A stretch of DNA of 57,390 nucleotides, taken from assembly GCA_903871465.1 (NCBI GenBank), contig CAIQHB010000023.1, positions 1 to 57,390 of the forward strand, read 5' to 3'. Source of the stretch: an uncultured Methanosarcinales archaeon. Lineage in GTDB: Archaea; Halobacteriota; Methanosarcinia; Methanotrichales; Methanotrichaceae. Below the pieces are notes generated by a model that saw nothing but the letters and a program-made list of their open reading frames with translations, did no database searches and had not been told where the DNA came from. Positions 17,660-25,444 of this stretch are shown here, one piece after another. Position 1 is the stretch's first letter, and the number at the start of each line of letters is the position of its first letter. The position numbers were made by a program, and so were the translations under genes.

Positions 17660-17818
17660 ATGACAGACAAAGGCGGGAAGGCGTTCATTTCGCTTCGTTT
17701 TCAGGACGGCGACTACAAGGAGTCCGGCAACATCATCATTTCATGCAATAAAAATGAATTTAAAAATTTGCTGGAGTCATTCGTTGTTGAAGGGCAGAAG
17801 CATATCTTAGTTGACTAA
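17660..17818 (+). CDS. Small element protein, hypothetical (52 aa)
   Basis: The protein starts at ATG 17660 with GGTGA six bases upstream and a TATA-like TTTATACTATT about 20 bases further upstream. It reads MTDKGGKAFISLRFQDGDY, then a short strand ESGNIIISC and a helix NEFKNLLESFVVEGQ. It may be a small beta-alpha domain. No family was recognised. Its RBS, promoter and codon use make it a likely gene despite its length. Confidence 0.6.
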   Translation: MTDKGGKAFISLRFQDGDYKESGNIIISCNKNEFKNLLESFVVEGQKHILVD

Positions 17819-18218
17819 TCGGGCCTTTAAGGGGTCCAAAATCGCGGTTCTTTTTTTCCATAGTAATTTATACGTCCATAAGGGAGATCGTTTGATTTAG
17901 ACCCTCAAACCATACCAAAACAGGCTGTTTTGAGGGGTATTTTGAGTGGATCTAGACCTAATTGGCCACAAGGCAAATAGGTCCCTGAAATCAGTAATTT
18001 TCCCACTAAATCACATATATAATTCTATATGTGAAATAGTTGGATTTTTACCGATTTAGTCTTTTCTTCCTGGTCGGGCGTAAAAGCTAGGGTTTTATAG
18101 TTTATTGATTAGTAAAAATAATTTTACTGATCACGTTAGTCAGTCTGTCAGTCAGGCGCGGCTAGATAACCGTGTGGCTAGATAACCGCGCCATTATTAC
18201 CTAGTTGGTGATTCTTGT
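17819..18218. promoter_or_regulatory. 400-bp non-coding region with several inverted repeats
   Basis: Three separate inverted repeats are visible. CCCTCAAA (about 17911) pairs with TTTTGAGGG around an inner palindrome AAAACAGGCTGTTTT. CACATATA/TATATGTG lies at 18012-18033. GGCGCGG (18155-18161) pairs with CCGCGCC (18186-18192) and encloses two direct copies of GGCTAGATAACCG. Just before the last one is GTTAGTCAGTCTGTCAGTCA with a 4-base period. No protein is encoded. The region separates the integrase module from the AbrB-led regulatory cluster, so operators are likely. Confidence 0.5.
17849..17860 (+). terminator. Oligo-T terminator candidate
   Basis: TTCTTTTTTTCC follows the 52-aa gene by about 30 bases, with no strong stem. 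This is consistent with an intrinsic archaeal terminator. Confidence 0.35.
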
Positions 18219-18386
18219 ATGATTCTACGATTCTTAAGAAAACTTTGCAACAGATCGGAATCCAATCGAGCTGCACTGTTATCAATACCAAGACCAGTAT
18301 CACAAGCTTGGTCCGATGCAGATTACAATTCCTTGGAAATGATCTTTGATGGCGATCGACTAGTTATTACGCCGCAGAGGAATTAA
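18219..18386 (+). CDS. AbrB/SpoVT-like small DNA-binding protein (first of two)
   Basis: The protein has 55 aa. From residue 13 it reads RSESNRAALLSIPRPVSQAW, then SLEMIFDGDRLVITPQR. The 'A..SIPRP......W' loop followed by a strand '.L.M.FDGDRLVITP' is the swapped-hairpin AbrB/MazE pattern. Such proteins bind DNA as dimers and often act as antitoxins or transition regulators. A second AbrB-like gene follows 82 bases later. Confidence 0.6.
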   Translation: MILRFLRKLCNRSESNRAALLSIPRPVSQAWSDADYNSLEMIFDGDRLVITPQRN

Positions 18387-18468
18387 TGTCAGACTTTGCG
18401 CGCAAAATAATTAGAAAAATACGTAAAATTCTCATTATTGCCTTTTATATGAGAGTGGGAGAATAACT

Positions 18469-18618
18469 ATGATTTTCACTAGAAAGATCCAAAAAAATAT
18501 TAATGCAAGCATGATTACCATACCAAAACCGATAATGAATGTATGGGCCGATGTTGAACGACTTGACATGCTTTTTGATGAAGCACATGAAACAATTGTA
18601 ATTACACCAAGGAGATAA
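18469..18618 (+). CDS. AbrB/SpoVT-like small DNA-binding protein (second of two)
   Basis: The protein has 49 aa and starts at ATG 18469 behind GTGGGAG. It reads IFTRKIQKNINASMITIPKP, then DMLFDEAHETIVITPRR, giving the same AbrB pattern (ITIPKP.....W and a closing IVITP) as the preceding gene. The two probably arose by tandem duplication. No toxin-like partner was recognised beside them, so autoregulation of the element module is the simplest role. Confidence 0.6.
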   Translation: MIFTRKIQKNINASMITIPKPIMNVWADVERLDMLFDEAHETIVITPRR

Positions 18619-18623
18619 TATAA

Positions 18624-18911
18624 ATGAATAATAAAAAACATTATATTTCAGATGCCATGAAGCTGAATGGCGGTTTCGAATTGTCTGATCTGGAGAGAGC
18701 CCGTCTAGAGCTTTCGGAGACACAGCGAAGACTTGCTAACAAACATTACATCCCGCCTGGAGATAGAGCCGAGAACATTTCACGGCAGGATGCAATAGAC
18801 CAGCTCCATGAAACTTTAGGCATGACTCAAGAAAAGCCTGCAATGACAAAAGAGCAAGCTATAGCTGAGCTCCAGCAAACCCAAAAGAAATTAGCAACAA
18901 AGCATTTTTAA
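18624..18911 (+). CDS. Hypothetical element protein with an internal helical repeat
   Basis: The 95-aa protein starts six bases after the second AbrB gene, preceded by AAGGAGA. Two related helices are visible: ERARLELSETQRRLANKHYI (about 24-43) and EQAIAELQQTQKKLATKHF at the C-terminus, sharing '.A..EL..TQ..LA.KH'. It is probably a small helical protein that binds a partner twice. No family was recognised. Confidence 0.6.
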   Translation: MNNKKHYISDAMKLNGGFELSDLERARLELSETQRRLANKHYIPPGDRAENISRQDAIDQLHETLGMTQEKPAMTKEQAIAELQQTQKKLATKHF

Positions 18912-18923
18912 GAGGAAATATTT

Positions 18924-19448
18924 ATGAGAACTGAAGAATTTATAAAATTTTGGAACGAGAAAAGCACATCGTCTGCCGAAAGCAAACTAGCATCACGCTA
19001 TACGAAAGCTACTGAAGAACTGCAAATGCTACGCGATCAGCTCATCGCCTGCCTGAGACCGCAAAAAACTTCTAAAGGTCTAGTCGCTGCATTTTCACCT
19101 GAAGCAGAAAGGATCTTTCCCGCATTTGAAGCAACTGAAGCAGAATTAGCTAACGTAATCAGTGATATCGAAGAATTCTCGGCTTTATGCAATGGTCCTT
19201 CGCTAGATTCTCTAATAAAAGAAAAGAATAGGCTCAAAAAATTCTTTGAGAACGCCAATAACGCTATTAGGATAGCTACCTTACGTGTTGTCCGCCGGGG
19301 TAAGAAATCCGACACCGAAGCCGAGCTAGATCCTGAAGTTCAAAAGGAACTTGTTAAAAAAGACTGCATCGAAAACGAATTTGGGGCCAAGCTAATTACT
19401 GTAGAAAAGAAGATCGAAAAAGCGCGTGCCATTTTGGCAAAACATTAA
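18924..19448 (+). CDS. Hypothetical coiled-coil element protein
   Basis: The 174-aa protein is almost entirely helical and charged, with predicted coiled coil around KATEELQMLRDQLIACLR (about 33-50), SLIKEKNRLKKFFENANN and the C-terminal EKKIEKARAILAKH. A basic patch LRVVRRGKKS lies in the middle. RBS AAGAGGAAA precedes the ATG. It follows the 95-aa gene by 12 bases, so it is part of the same operon. No family was recognised. Confidence 0.6.
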   Translation: MRTEEFIKFWNEKSTSSAESKLASRYTKATEELQMLRDQLIACLRPQKTSKGLVAAFSPEAERIFPAFEATEAELANVISDIEEFSALCNGPSLDSLIKEKNRLKKFFENANNAIRIATLRVVRRGKKSDTEAELDPEVQKELVKKDCIENEFGAKLITVEKKIEKARAILAKH

Positions 19449-19490
19449 AAAATTTCAATAAAAACATAATATACTTAGGAGATAAAAATT

Positions 19491-19682
19491 ATGACGGAAA
19501 AAAATGCAACACTGGTTATTTTAGTTGAAAGTGAGCTGAAGAGCCTTCTACAAAACGTAGCTAGCTCCAAAAGAATCACATTGTCAGAATACGCCCGGCA
19601 CGTACTTGAAGTCGGCCTTGACGAAATCCATAAGCGCAATATGAAAGTCCGCGAGCTTGGAAGACAATTCAATGTTCAGTGA
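19491..19682 (+). CDS. Ribbon-helix-helix protein (cassette copy 1)
   Basis: The 63-aa protein reads MTEKNATLVILVESELKSLL, then SSKRITLSEYARHVLEVGL. The short strand, helix, 'IT.SEYAR..LE.GL' helix is the ribbon-helix-helix layout, so it is probably a transcription or copy-number regulator. It is paralogous to the protein at 20385-20561: both start M.EKN, share an equivalent second helix and end with a (K/E)RN segment. TAGGAGA lies nine bases before the ATG. Confidence 0.65.
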   Translation: MTEKNATLVILVESELKSLLQNVASSKRITLSEYARHVLEVGLDEIHKRNMKVRELGRQFNVQ

Positions 19683-19748
19683 ATGAATAATAATAATGTA
19701 CAAGTAGCGTTGGCGCGCTCCTGTACTTGTTTTTAGGGAAGTATATAT

Positions 19749-19955
19749 ATGATAAATAATAACAGTAGTATAAATAGTTTACGGTCAAAAAGCATTTTTG
19801 AAGAACCCATTTGTGTAGATGGGGTACAAGTTAATAAGCCACGGGTTTATAAAGAAGAAGACTTGTGGGATCTTACTGGTATTTTTGATAAGCCCGATGT
19901 CACGCCTACAGGCAAGATAATGGATCTGAGTAATTTCTTTTCAGGCCACGTTTAA
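19749..19955 (+). CDS. Hypothetical element protein sharing its leader with the 20778 gene
   Basis: The 68-aa protein starts MINNNSSINSLRSKSIFEEP. Its RBS-to-start region and first codons (GGAAGTA...ATGATAAATAA...AGTATAAATAGTTT) closely resemble those of the gene at 20778. The rest (DLWDLTGIFDKPDVTPTGKI) matches no family I know. It may be the detached N-terminal part of a gene whose second half is the next ORF. Confidence 0.5.
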   Translation: MINNNSSINSLRSKSIFEEPICVDGVQVNKPRVYKEEDLWDLTGIFDKPDVTPTGKIMDLSNFFSGHV

Positions 19956-19988
19956 AATCAGGATAAAATTAATACTTTTTAAAAGTTG

Positions 19989-20210
19989 ATGGAAATGTAT
20001 ATAACCGAAATAAAAGAATTAGACCCATTATATGATTTTCTTGAGGAAATAATATTTATTAAACGAAATGAAAAACAAAAGAGATATCTGGCCAAATTGA
20101 TCGCCATCAAAGGTGACGAACTTTGGTTAGAAAGCAAAAAGGGCAAAGTTTGGATGGAATCCCGGAAAACAATAGATTATATTGGCCGTCCTAACCTGAA
20201 AAGAAAGTAA
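19989..20210 (+). CDS. Small beta-barrel-like (Sm/SH3-like) protein
   Basis: The protein has 73 aa from ATG 19989; a TTG just upstream is possible. After a helix (ELDPLYDFLEEIIFIKRNEK) it has four short strands, RYLAKLIAIKGDELWLES, KGKVWMES and TIDYIG. This resembles an Sm-like or SH3-like barrel and aligns with GRVKEVNEDFLLLEMRDGRL in the gene at 20778. It may be a nucleic-acid or peptide binder. The assignment rests on strand pattern only. Confidence 0.5.
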   Translation: MEMYITEIKELDPLYDFLEEIIFIKRNEKQKRYLAKLIAIKGDELWLESKKGKVWMESRKTIDYIGRPNLKRK

Positions 20211-20225
20211 AAAGGGACAATTTTT

Positions 20226-20321
20226 ATGACCAAAATTTTAATAATATATGTTTTGTTGATCGTTGTTCCAATTATGATAGATCTGTCATTCGACCAAAAG
20301 CTTTATATACAAGTAGTATAA
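20226..20321 (+). CDS. Possible 31-aa membrane peptide
   Basis: The ATG at 20226 opens a hydrophobic peptide (TKILIIYVLLIVVPIMI, then a short polar tail). It could be a single-span membrane peptide encoded in the operon, but its length and AT bias also allow chance. Confidence 0.3.
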   Translation: MTKILIIYVLLIVVPIMIDLSFDQKLYIQVV

Positions 20322-20384
20322 TGATTCGTAAAATATTTTTAAAAAGATTTAGTATGATTATAATTTTCTTAAGAGGAAATATAT

Positions 20385-20561
20385 ATGATGAAAGAAAAAA
20401 ATGAAATGTTGGGCGTAATGCTTTGTCCAAGTGACAAGGAAGCCATTAAGAAAATCGCAACCAGAAACAACATGACTATGAGCTTCGTTGCCAGGGTGCT
20501 TATCGCGGATAGCCTTAAGCACATAAGCGAACGCAATATTTTTAAAATGGTGGTCGAATGA
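20385..20561 (+). CDS. Ribbon-helix-helix protein (cassette copy 2)
   Basis: The 58-aa protein starts at ATG 20385, behind AAGAGGAAA; a second ATG follows immediately. It reads EKNEMLGVMLCPSDKEAIKK, then RNNMTMSFVARVLIADSLKH, the strand-helix-helix pattern of CopG/RHH regulators. It is a clear paralogue of the 19491 gene. Its stop overlaps the next ATG (ATGA), so the two are coupled. Confidence 0.65.
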   Translation: MMKEKNEMLGVMLCPSDKEAIKKIATRNNMTMSFVARVLIADSLKHISERNIFKMVVE

Positions 20562-20719
20562 ATAAAAAGGGTGCAAAAGGCGCAAGAAAGTCACCGACTA
20601 AAGACGAGCTGCGAGATTATGCTATAAAACATTGCAGCGGCAGATTACCAATCGTTGTTCACGAAGATGAAAATGTTGAAGTCTTCGAGAACGGCAAATG
20701 GATAAGTTACTCAAATTAA
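20558..20719 (+). CDS. Small basic element protein (53 aa)
   Basis: The ATG at 20558 overlaps the upstream stop. The protein has a Lys/Arg-rich start (MNKKGAKGARKSPTKDELRD), then a short beta stretch RLPIVVHEDENVEVFENGKW. The N-terminal charge suggests nucleic-acid contact. No family was recognised. The position between two accepted genes with a four-base overlap is the main support. Confidence 0.55.
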   Translation: MNKKGAKGARKSPTKDELRDYAIKHCSGRLPIVVHEDENVEVFENGKWISYSN

Positions 20720-20777
20720 ATAAAAAATAAGACGCATGAACAGCCACCACTGTCATGCCAAAAGGAAGTACACATTT

Positions 20778-21023
20778 ATGATAAATAAAAGTAATAATAC
20801 AGCTATAAATAGTTTTTGCTCCTATGAGCAATTGGAAAAGTTTTTGAACACGATCTGCGTATTTGACCTGACATTCATGAAAAGGTCAATCACGGGTAGG
20901 GTCAAGGAAGTCAACGAAGACTTCTTGCTGTTGGAAATGCGAGACGGTCGGCTATTGTGTGCTCGACTTGATTGCGTTTTGGGCTTCGGCCAAGTCAAGA
21001 ATCAGCCAGTAAGGGCGGTATAA
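20778..21023 (+). CDS. Small beta-barrel-like (Sm/SH3-like) protein preceding the replication gene
   Basis: The protein has 81 aa from ATG 20778 (MINKSNNTAINSF), chosen because AAAGGAAG precedes it and its leader matches the gene at 19749. Strands SITGRVKEVNEDFLLLEM, DGRLLCARL and CVLGFG suggest a small barrel like the 19989 protein. Its stop directly abuts the ATG of the replication protein (TAAATG), so it is translated with it and may be a replication accessory or regulator. Confidence 0.55.
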   Translation: MINKSNNTAINSFCSYEQLEKFLNTICVFDLTFMKRSITGRVKEVNEDFLLLEMRDGRLLCARLDCVLGFGQVKNQPVRAV

Positions 21024-23642
21024 ATGAAGATACCATCTGAGCTTCAGCTATACCAACATTTCGTACTTCGTGGTGGTCCAACCGGCAAAGCACCAGTAAA
21101 CAAAGCCGGTCAAATATATTCCTGGAATACCCCGTCCACCTGGCTAGTTTCTGGCGAAGCAGTAGAACTGTATGAAGCCAACAAGACATTATTTGCAGGC
21201 ATTGGTTTTATAGTACACCGAGAATCCTTTTTAGAAAACAACCAAATAATTGGTGGCGACATAGATAACTGCCGTGATCCAATTACCGGCGAAATCTCAC
21301 CTAATGCCAAAAAGATAATTGACACCCTTAATACTTGTGTTTCGGTTAGCCCGTCAAAAGTTGGCCTACGCTTCTTTTTAATCGGAAAGCTACCAGAAAA
21401 CGTAGATAATGTATCCTGGTCCGAACCCGATGACTTATCCGACGAAATGAAAGCCAATATCATAAAAGCAAAGCCGGCACTCCAAGAAAAACTAAACAAC
21501 GGTCAAAATGTCTGGAATGGCGTTGAAATTTATGAGAATGGTCGACACCTAACTCTAACCGAAGACTGGCTACAAGAATACCCTGAAGACTTAGAAATCC
21601 GACATCAAGAATTATTAAGTGTCTGTGAAAGCAATATCGTTAAAATAGCATCCAAACCAAAGACAACAAAGTCAACGTCTTCTAAACTACCACACCTTGA
21701 CGTATTAGACGTAATAGACGTTTCTGACTTCAAATATACTGGTGGCCAATATACTGGTCCTCATCCAGTATTTGGTTCTACTAATGGCCACAATCTACAC
21801 GTCAATCCTGAAGAAAATATCTGGTATTGCTTCCATGCGGGCAGTGAATGTGGCGGAGATGCTTGGCTATGGCTAGCTGCTGAAGCCAAAATAATAGACT
21901 GGTCAGAATGTAAAAAAGGTGCTCTCTATGATGCTGCCAAAATTCAACGTTTGAAAGAATACGCATTGTCTAGAAAGCTATTCTCGTTAGACGTATTGTT
22001 TCCAAAGCGTGCTGACGCCTTAAAAACAATTTATGGTATATTGCCTTCTGGTACACGACAATTAGATAGCACTAAGATTTATGAGCCTAAAAATTTAGAA
22101 GCCATAGCTTATATAAAGTTAGAAATGCCTTCCGAATTTATAAAAATGAAGTCAATACTAAACGGTAAAATCTCAATGGTAGATTTTAAGCGTGCTGTAA
22201 GTGCCAAAGAAAGTGAAATAATAAATAAGAATGCTAATAAAGAAAACTCTTATATATTGTTTGATGAAAATAAAAATGCTAAATTACAAATACTACAATT
22301 ATCTACAGATATAATAAAAGAATTGAATATTCATGTAGTATCTGGAACACGAAACAAACTAGCAATGTACCGAAAAGAAGAAGGCATATACGAAATTGGT
22401 GAAGCAGTTAAAAGAAAAATAGATAAAAACGCAATTGACAAAGTAGTTGATTCTGGAGACACGAACGCCGAATCACTTAGCTTGCAGAACTTTGCCAAAA
22501 TAGAAAAAATTGTGTCTAGTAGCGCACCAGAAATCGGTGATGCCTTTGAACAATTCCCGTACCTTATTTGTGTGGGAAACGGCATAGTAGACCTAAAAAC
22601 TGGAAAACTTGAGCCATTCAATCCAAAATATTTAATGGTAGAAAATACTTCTGTTAATTACGTTCCGGATAAGACCTGGCAGGAACAAGCACCTAACTGG
22701 GAAAAGGCTCTTAAAGAAACATTCCAAGACGACTTAGAAAAAATAGAATACTTCAAACGGGTCATGGGATACTGTGCTACTGGCGAAACACGATCTGATG
22801 CTGTATTTTGTCTATATGGTCTTGGTGGAACTGGCAAATCTACTATGATAGATACTGTAATGAAAGCCTTATCATCGTCCAATAAAGTAAATGGCTATGG
22901 GACTATGCTCAAAGCTGACTTACAAAGTTCCAGATCCGGTTCCACTCGTGACGGTATTGCTCGCGCCCGATATAAACGCCTAATTATAGCAAAAGAATTA
23001 GACGAAAAGAACGATTTGTCTTGGGGAACAATTAAAGAATTGGCATCTACATCTTCAGCTATAGAAGTAAGGAAACTATATGAAGGCACTGAAAATATCA
23101 CTCCACGTTTCAAGTTAGTCTTTGATACAAACCATATGCCAAAGTGTGAAACCCCAGACCATTCAATACTTAGACGTCTGAAAATAATACCGTTCCGGCA
23201 CAAGTTTGAAGTAAAAGATGAAACCATGTCCAAGACGCTAGAAAATGAACTTGAAGGTATTCTTCACTGGATAATCGAAGGAGCCTACAACTATTATCGG
23301 GATGGTTTAGGAAACCCTAAATTCTTAGACGAAGAACTTGAAATATATAAAGAAGATATGGATTCAATGTTTATACAATCGTGGTTCAAGCATAGTGGTT
23401 ATATTATAGATGCTTCTGTTATAAGCCTCCCAAGTGACCATTGGGTAAAATCAATGACATTATATGAAGAATATAAAACATATTGTTCAGAAATTGGTGC
23501 ATCTGATACCGCAAGTAAAAACAAATTAGCTGACTTCTTAAAAAATAGGGGTGGTCAAAAGAAGCAAACCAAAAGAACCATAATTCTAAACGGCCAGATA
23601 ATAGAAGAAAGAAGCACGTTCTATTTAAATATATATAGGTGA
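21024..23642 (+). CDS. Replication protein: primase-polymerase plus SF3 (D5-like) helicase
   Basis: The 872-aa protein probably starts element replication. Residues 1-215 have the AEP/PrimPol layout: GGDIDNCRDPITGEIS (about 77-92) carries the acidic metal site, followed by VSVSPSKVGLRFF and a VEIYENGRHLTLT strand. A middle segment WYCFHAGSECGGDAWLWLA resembles the primase C-terminal/zinc-like part of phage primases. The SF3 ATPase has Walker A GLGGTGKST (about 599), an acidic Walker B region RLIIAKELDEKND, sensor-like VFDTNHMPKC and SILRRLKIIPFRHKF. It is the terminal gene of the left operon and is followed by iterons. Confidence 0.88.
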   Translation: MKIPSELQLYQHFVLRGGPTGKAPVNKAGQIYSWNTPSTWLVSGEAVELYEANKTLFAGIGFIVHRESFLENNQIIGGDIDNCRDPITGEISPNAKKIIDTLNTCVSVSPSKVGLRFFLIGKLPENVDNVSWSEPDDLSDEMKANIIKAKPALQEKLNNGQNVWNGVEIYENGRHLTLTEDWLQEYPEDLEIRHQELLSVCESNIVKIASKPKTTKSTSSKLPHLDVLDVIDVSDFKYTGGQYTGPHPVFGSTNGHNLHVNPEENIWYCFHAGSECGGDAWLWLAAEAKIIDWSECKKGALYDAAKIQRLKEYALSRKLFSLDVLFPKRADALKTIYGILPSGTRQLDSTKIYEPKNLEAIAYIKLEMPSEFIKMKSILNGKISMVDFKRAVSAKESEIINKNANKENSYILFDENKNAKLQILQLSTDIIKELNIHVVSGTRNKLAMYRKEEGIYEIGEAVKRKIDKNAIDKVVDSGDTNAESLSLQNFAKIEKIVSSSAPEIGDAFEQFPYLICVGNGIVDLKTGKLEPFNPKYLMVENTSVNYVPDKTWQEQAPNWEKALKETFQDDLEKIEYFKRVMGYCATGETRSDAVFCLYGLGGTGKSTMIDTVMKALSSSNKVNGYGTMLKADLQSSRSGSTRDGIARARYKRLIIAKELDEKNDLSWGTIKELASTSSAIEVRKLYEGTENITPRFKLVFDTNHMPKCETPDHSILRRLKIIPFRHKFEVKDETMSKTLENELEGILHWIIEGAYNYYRDGLGNPKFLDEELEIYKEDMDSMFIQSWFKHSGYIIDASVISLPSDHWVKSMTLYEEYKTYCSEIGASDTASKNKLADFLKNRGGQKKQTKRTIILNGQIIEERSTFYLNIYR

Positions 23643-23669
23643 TAAATTTATATATATATTATTTTTAGT

Positions 23670-23713
23670 ACTAGACTAGTACTAGACTTAAACTAGACTT
23701 ATACTATACTTAA
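23670..23713 (+). repeat. Iteron array, left arm (four 11-bp units)
   Basis: Four tandem 11-bp units begin at 23670, 23681, 23692 and 23703. The first three start ACTAGAC and the fourth is ACTATAC, with the consensus ACTAGACTTAA. The period is exactly 11 bp, about one helical turn, so a bound protein would line up on one face. A further ACTAGACT sits at 23732. The array begins 27 bases after the replication gene stop. Confidence 0.8.
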
Positions 23714-23784
23714 TCAATAACTAGCTAGACTACTAGACTATAATAGGAATAATAAAGTACTAAGCAAAAATTTCTACAAAAAAA

Positions 23785-23798
23785 TTTCCTATAGGAAA
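23785..23798. repeat. Perfect 14-bp palindrome between the iteron arms
   Basis: TTTCCTATAGGAAA is its own reverse complement and lies near the centre of the region between the two iteron arrays, in very AT-rich DNA. It could be a melting or nick region or a regulator site. Confidence 0.55.
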
Positions 23799-23844
23799 GT
23801 TAGAAAAACTCCAAAAAGTCTAGTACACTTAGTCCGTTAGTGGT

Positions 23845-23881
23845 TTTTGTCTAGTTTATGTCTAGTTTAGGTCTAGTACTG
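23845..23881 (-). repeat. Iteron array, right arm (three 11-bp units, inverted)
   Basis: GTCTAGT begins at 23849, 23860 and 23871, again spaced 11 bp apart. Read on the minus strand the units are ACTAGAC followed by four A/T-rich bases, the same iteron as the left arm in opposite orientation. An extra AGTCTAGT lies at 23817. A second repeat pair (CTTAGTCCGTTAGTGGTTTTT and CTTAGTTCGTTAGTGATTTTT) flanks the array at about 23828 and 23891. Confidence 0.8.
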
Positions 23882-24312
23882 GACTAGTAACCTTAGTTCG
23901 TTAGTGATTTTTAGTACATAAAAGGGATGATCTGAGGACAAGGTCCTTGTTTGTATGTAAAATAGCCGTAGATAACGGAAATTTTCGTTGGCAAAGCAGT
24001 CAGAACTTCGACCGTTTTTAGAAACCTTAGATGGTTCAGTCTTGTTAGTATCCAATTTGGGTCAGAAATAAGCCTCAAAAACAATCAAATTTTCTCATAC
24101 ATAAATATATCTGTAGACGGTTCTGTAAAGTCTGTAGTACTTTTTGCTGCACGCAAAATTGGTAAAAAATTAGAAAGATAGTATATATCAAGAAGAATTA
24201 AAACGTAGTACTGCAAAACAAGGAAATTTAGTAAGTTGCTTATCAACACGTTAGGCGAACCAAATATCAAGATATCACCAAGTATTATATAGGTAAAATC
24301 CAACGTTGACAT

Positions 24313-24906
24313 ATGAAACAAATATCAGAACGAATTGATTCAACAAATATAAATACAATTGTAACAATAATAGGTATTATTATAGGTGTACCAAGTTTTA
24401 TAGCACTGATAAGTGGTAATATGACATTCGAAACAATATTTAATGTATCGTATATATTATTATTGATAATATTATTAACGTTGATGTATTTGAATAATAA
24501 TATCACTAAGAAATATCGCAATGAAAAGAAAGAAAAAGAAAACTTAATAGTTGATAACAAAAAAGCCATTGCATCAATATATGCTGACATGAATCAAAAA
24601 GTAACCAAACTAGAAGCAGATGTTATAAATTTGAAAGATCAAGTCGCAAAATGGAAAGATGTTGCAGCGTCTCATTCGGATGAAGTACTTCAATGGAAAT
24701 CTGACTGTAAAATGCTTTTTGATTGGAAACAAGAATTGGAATTGAAAAAGCAACATTTGCAGGAAGAACTGCAACACGTTTATGATTTTCCTCCGTCACT
24801 AAACCCTAACAGAAATGTACCTTATAGCGTTGACGTAATTTTGCGTCCTTCAGATCCACGTGATGCGCAACTTGTGAATATCGATAGAAGACTAAGAACG
24901 ATATAA
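24313..24906 (+). CDS. Membrane-anchored coiled-coil protein
   Basis: The 197-aa protein has two membrane helices near the N-terminus (TIVTIIGIIIGVPSFIALI, about 15-33, and NVSYILLLIILLTLMYL, about 44-60). A long charged coiled coil follows (about 66-155, e.g. MNQKVTKLEADVINLKDQVA) and then a globular tail with PSLNPNRNVPYSVDVIL. With the short periplasmic-side loop, the coil and tail probably face the cytoplasm. No family was recognised. In an element it might tether DNA or a complex to the membrane. Confidence 0.65.
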   Translation: MKQISERIDSTNINTIVTIIGIIIGVPSFIALISGNMTFETIFNVSYILLLIILLTLMYLNNNITKKYRNEKKEKENLIVDNKKAIASIYADMNQKVTKLEADVINLKDQVAKWKDVAASHSDEVLQWKSDCKMLFDWKQELELKKQHLQEELQHVYDFPPSLNPNRNVPYSVDVILRPSDPRDAQLVNIDRRLRTI

Positions 24907-24932
24907 GTTAGACATTATTTGATTATATTTCT

Positions 24933-24946
24933 GTTCTTTTTTTCCT
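24933..24946 (+). terminator. Oligo-T terminator candidate
   Basis: GTTCTTTTTTTCC lies about 27 bases after the stop of the membrane coiled-coil gene, similar to the tract at 17849. Confidence 0.35.
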
Positions 24947-25064
24947 CCCTTACATAATTCACTACTAGATAACTCATTAAATTGCTTAAAGAAATTCACA
25001 GTATGGCCCCATTGAAAGAAACATAAAATACAGAATATATTATGAAAATAGATGAATGATTTAA

Positions 25065-25247
25065 ATGAGATTATGCATGAAATCCAGTGCGTTTAGGCTA
25101 CCGAATGAGCTTGCAGAACTGAGTTTGCAGGCTTTGTGTGCCGGTCATAAGATCAAACTGAGCAGCTTATTGCCGCCCATCCCAAGCCAGGAAGAGCTGG
25201 CCGAAGAATCAGACTTGTGGGAAGTCGCCGACGAGATCGAAACATAG
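25065..25247 (+). CDS. Hypothetical small element protein
   Basis: The protein has 60 aa from ATG 25065, or 56 aa from the ATG at 25077. It reads FRLPNELAELSLQALCAGHK, then PPIPSQEELAEESDLWEVAD. The '.FRLPNEL.E...' start with a following helix suggests a minimal DNA- or partner-binding fold, and the acidic tail could contact a basic partner. No family was recognised. It stands alone with AT-rich spacers on both sides. Confidence 0.45.
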   Translation: MRLCMKSSAFRLPNELAELSLQALCAGHKIKLSSLLPPIPSQEELAEESDLWEVADEIET

Positions 25248-25444
25248 TCCGACCGCCTTTAGAAACTTTAGAAAAGAAGATTTTAAGAACTGAGATGATT
25301 TGGAATGATGAATATTTTATAAAATCATATTTAAATTTAACTGTTTTAAACTGTTTTTAACAGTAATCTCTTCGAATACGAAAAAGTTCTATGACATCCC
25401 TAACTTTTATTTTATAATATATATTGAATATTATTGGACGATTT

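Larger units (their letters stand above)
23643..24312. other. Putative replication origin of the element
   Basis: This 670-bp, strongly AT-rich, non-coding region lies directly behind the PrimPol-SF3 gene. It holds opposed 11-bp iteron arrays about 135 bp apart, a central 14-bp palindrome and a ~20-bp direct repeat on the right. Iterons next to the initiator gene are the standard layout of plasmid and viral origins. Function as an origin is inference. Confidence 0.65.

Noticed and set aside
23670-23881. Iteron arrays considered as CRISPR or as terminators
   Set aside because: Units are 11 bp without spacers and occur in both orientations beside a replication gene, which fits iterons better.
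24085-24321. 78-aa minus-strand frame in the origin region
   Set aside because: Hydrophobic AT-driven frame overlapping the iteron region's right flank; no RBS.
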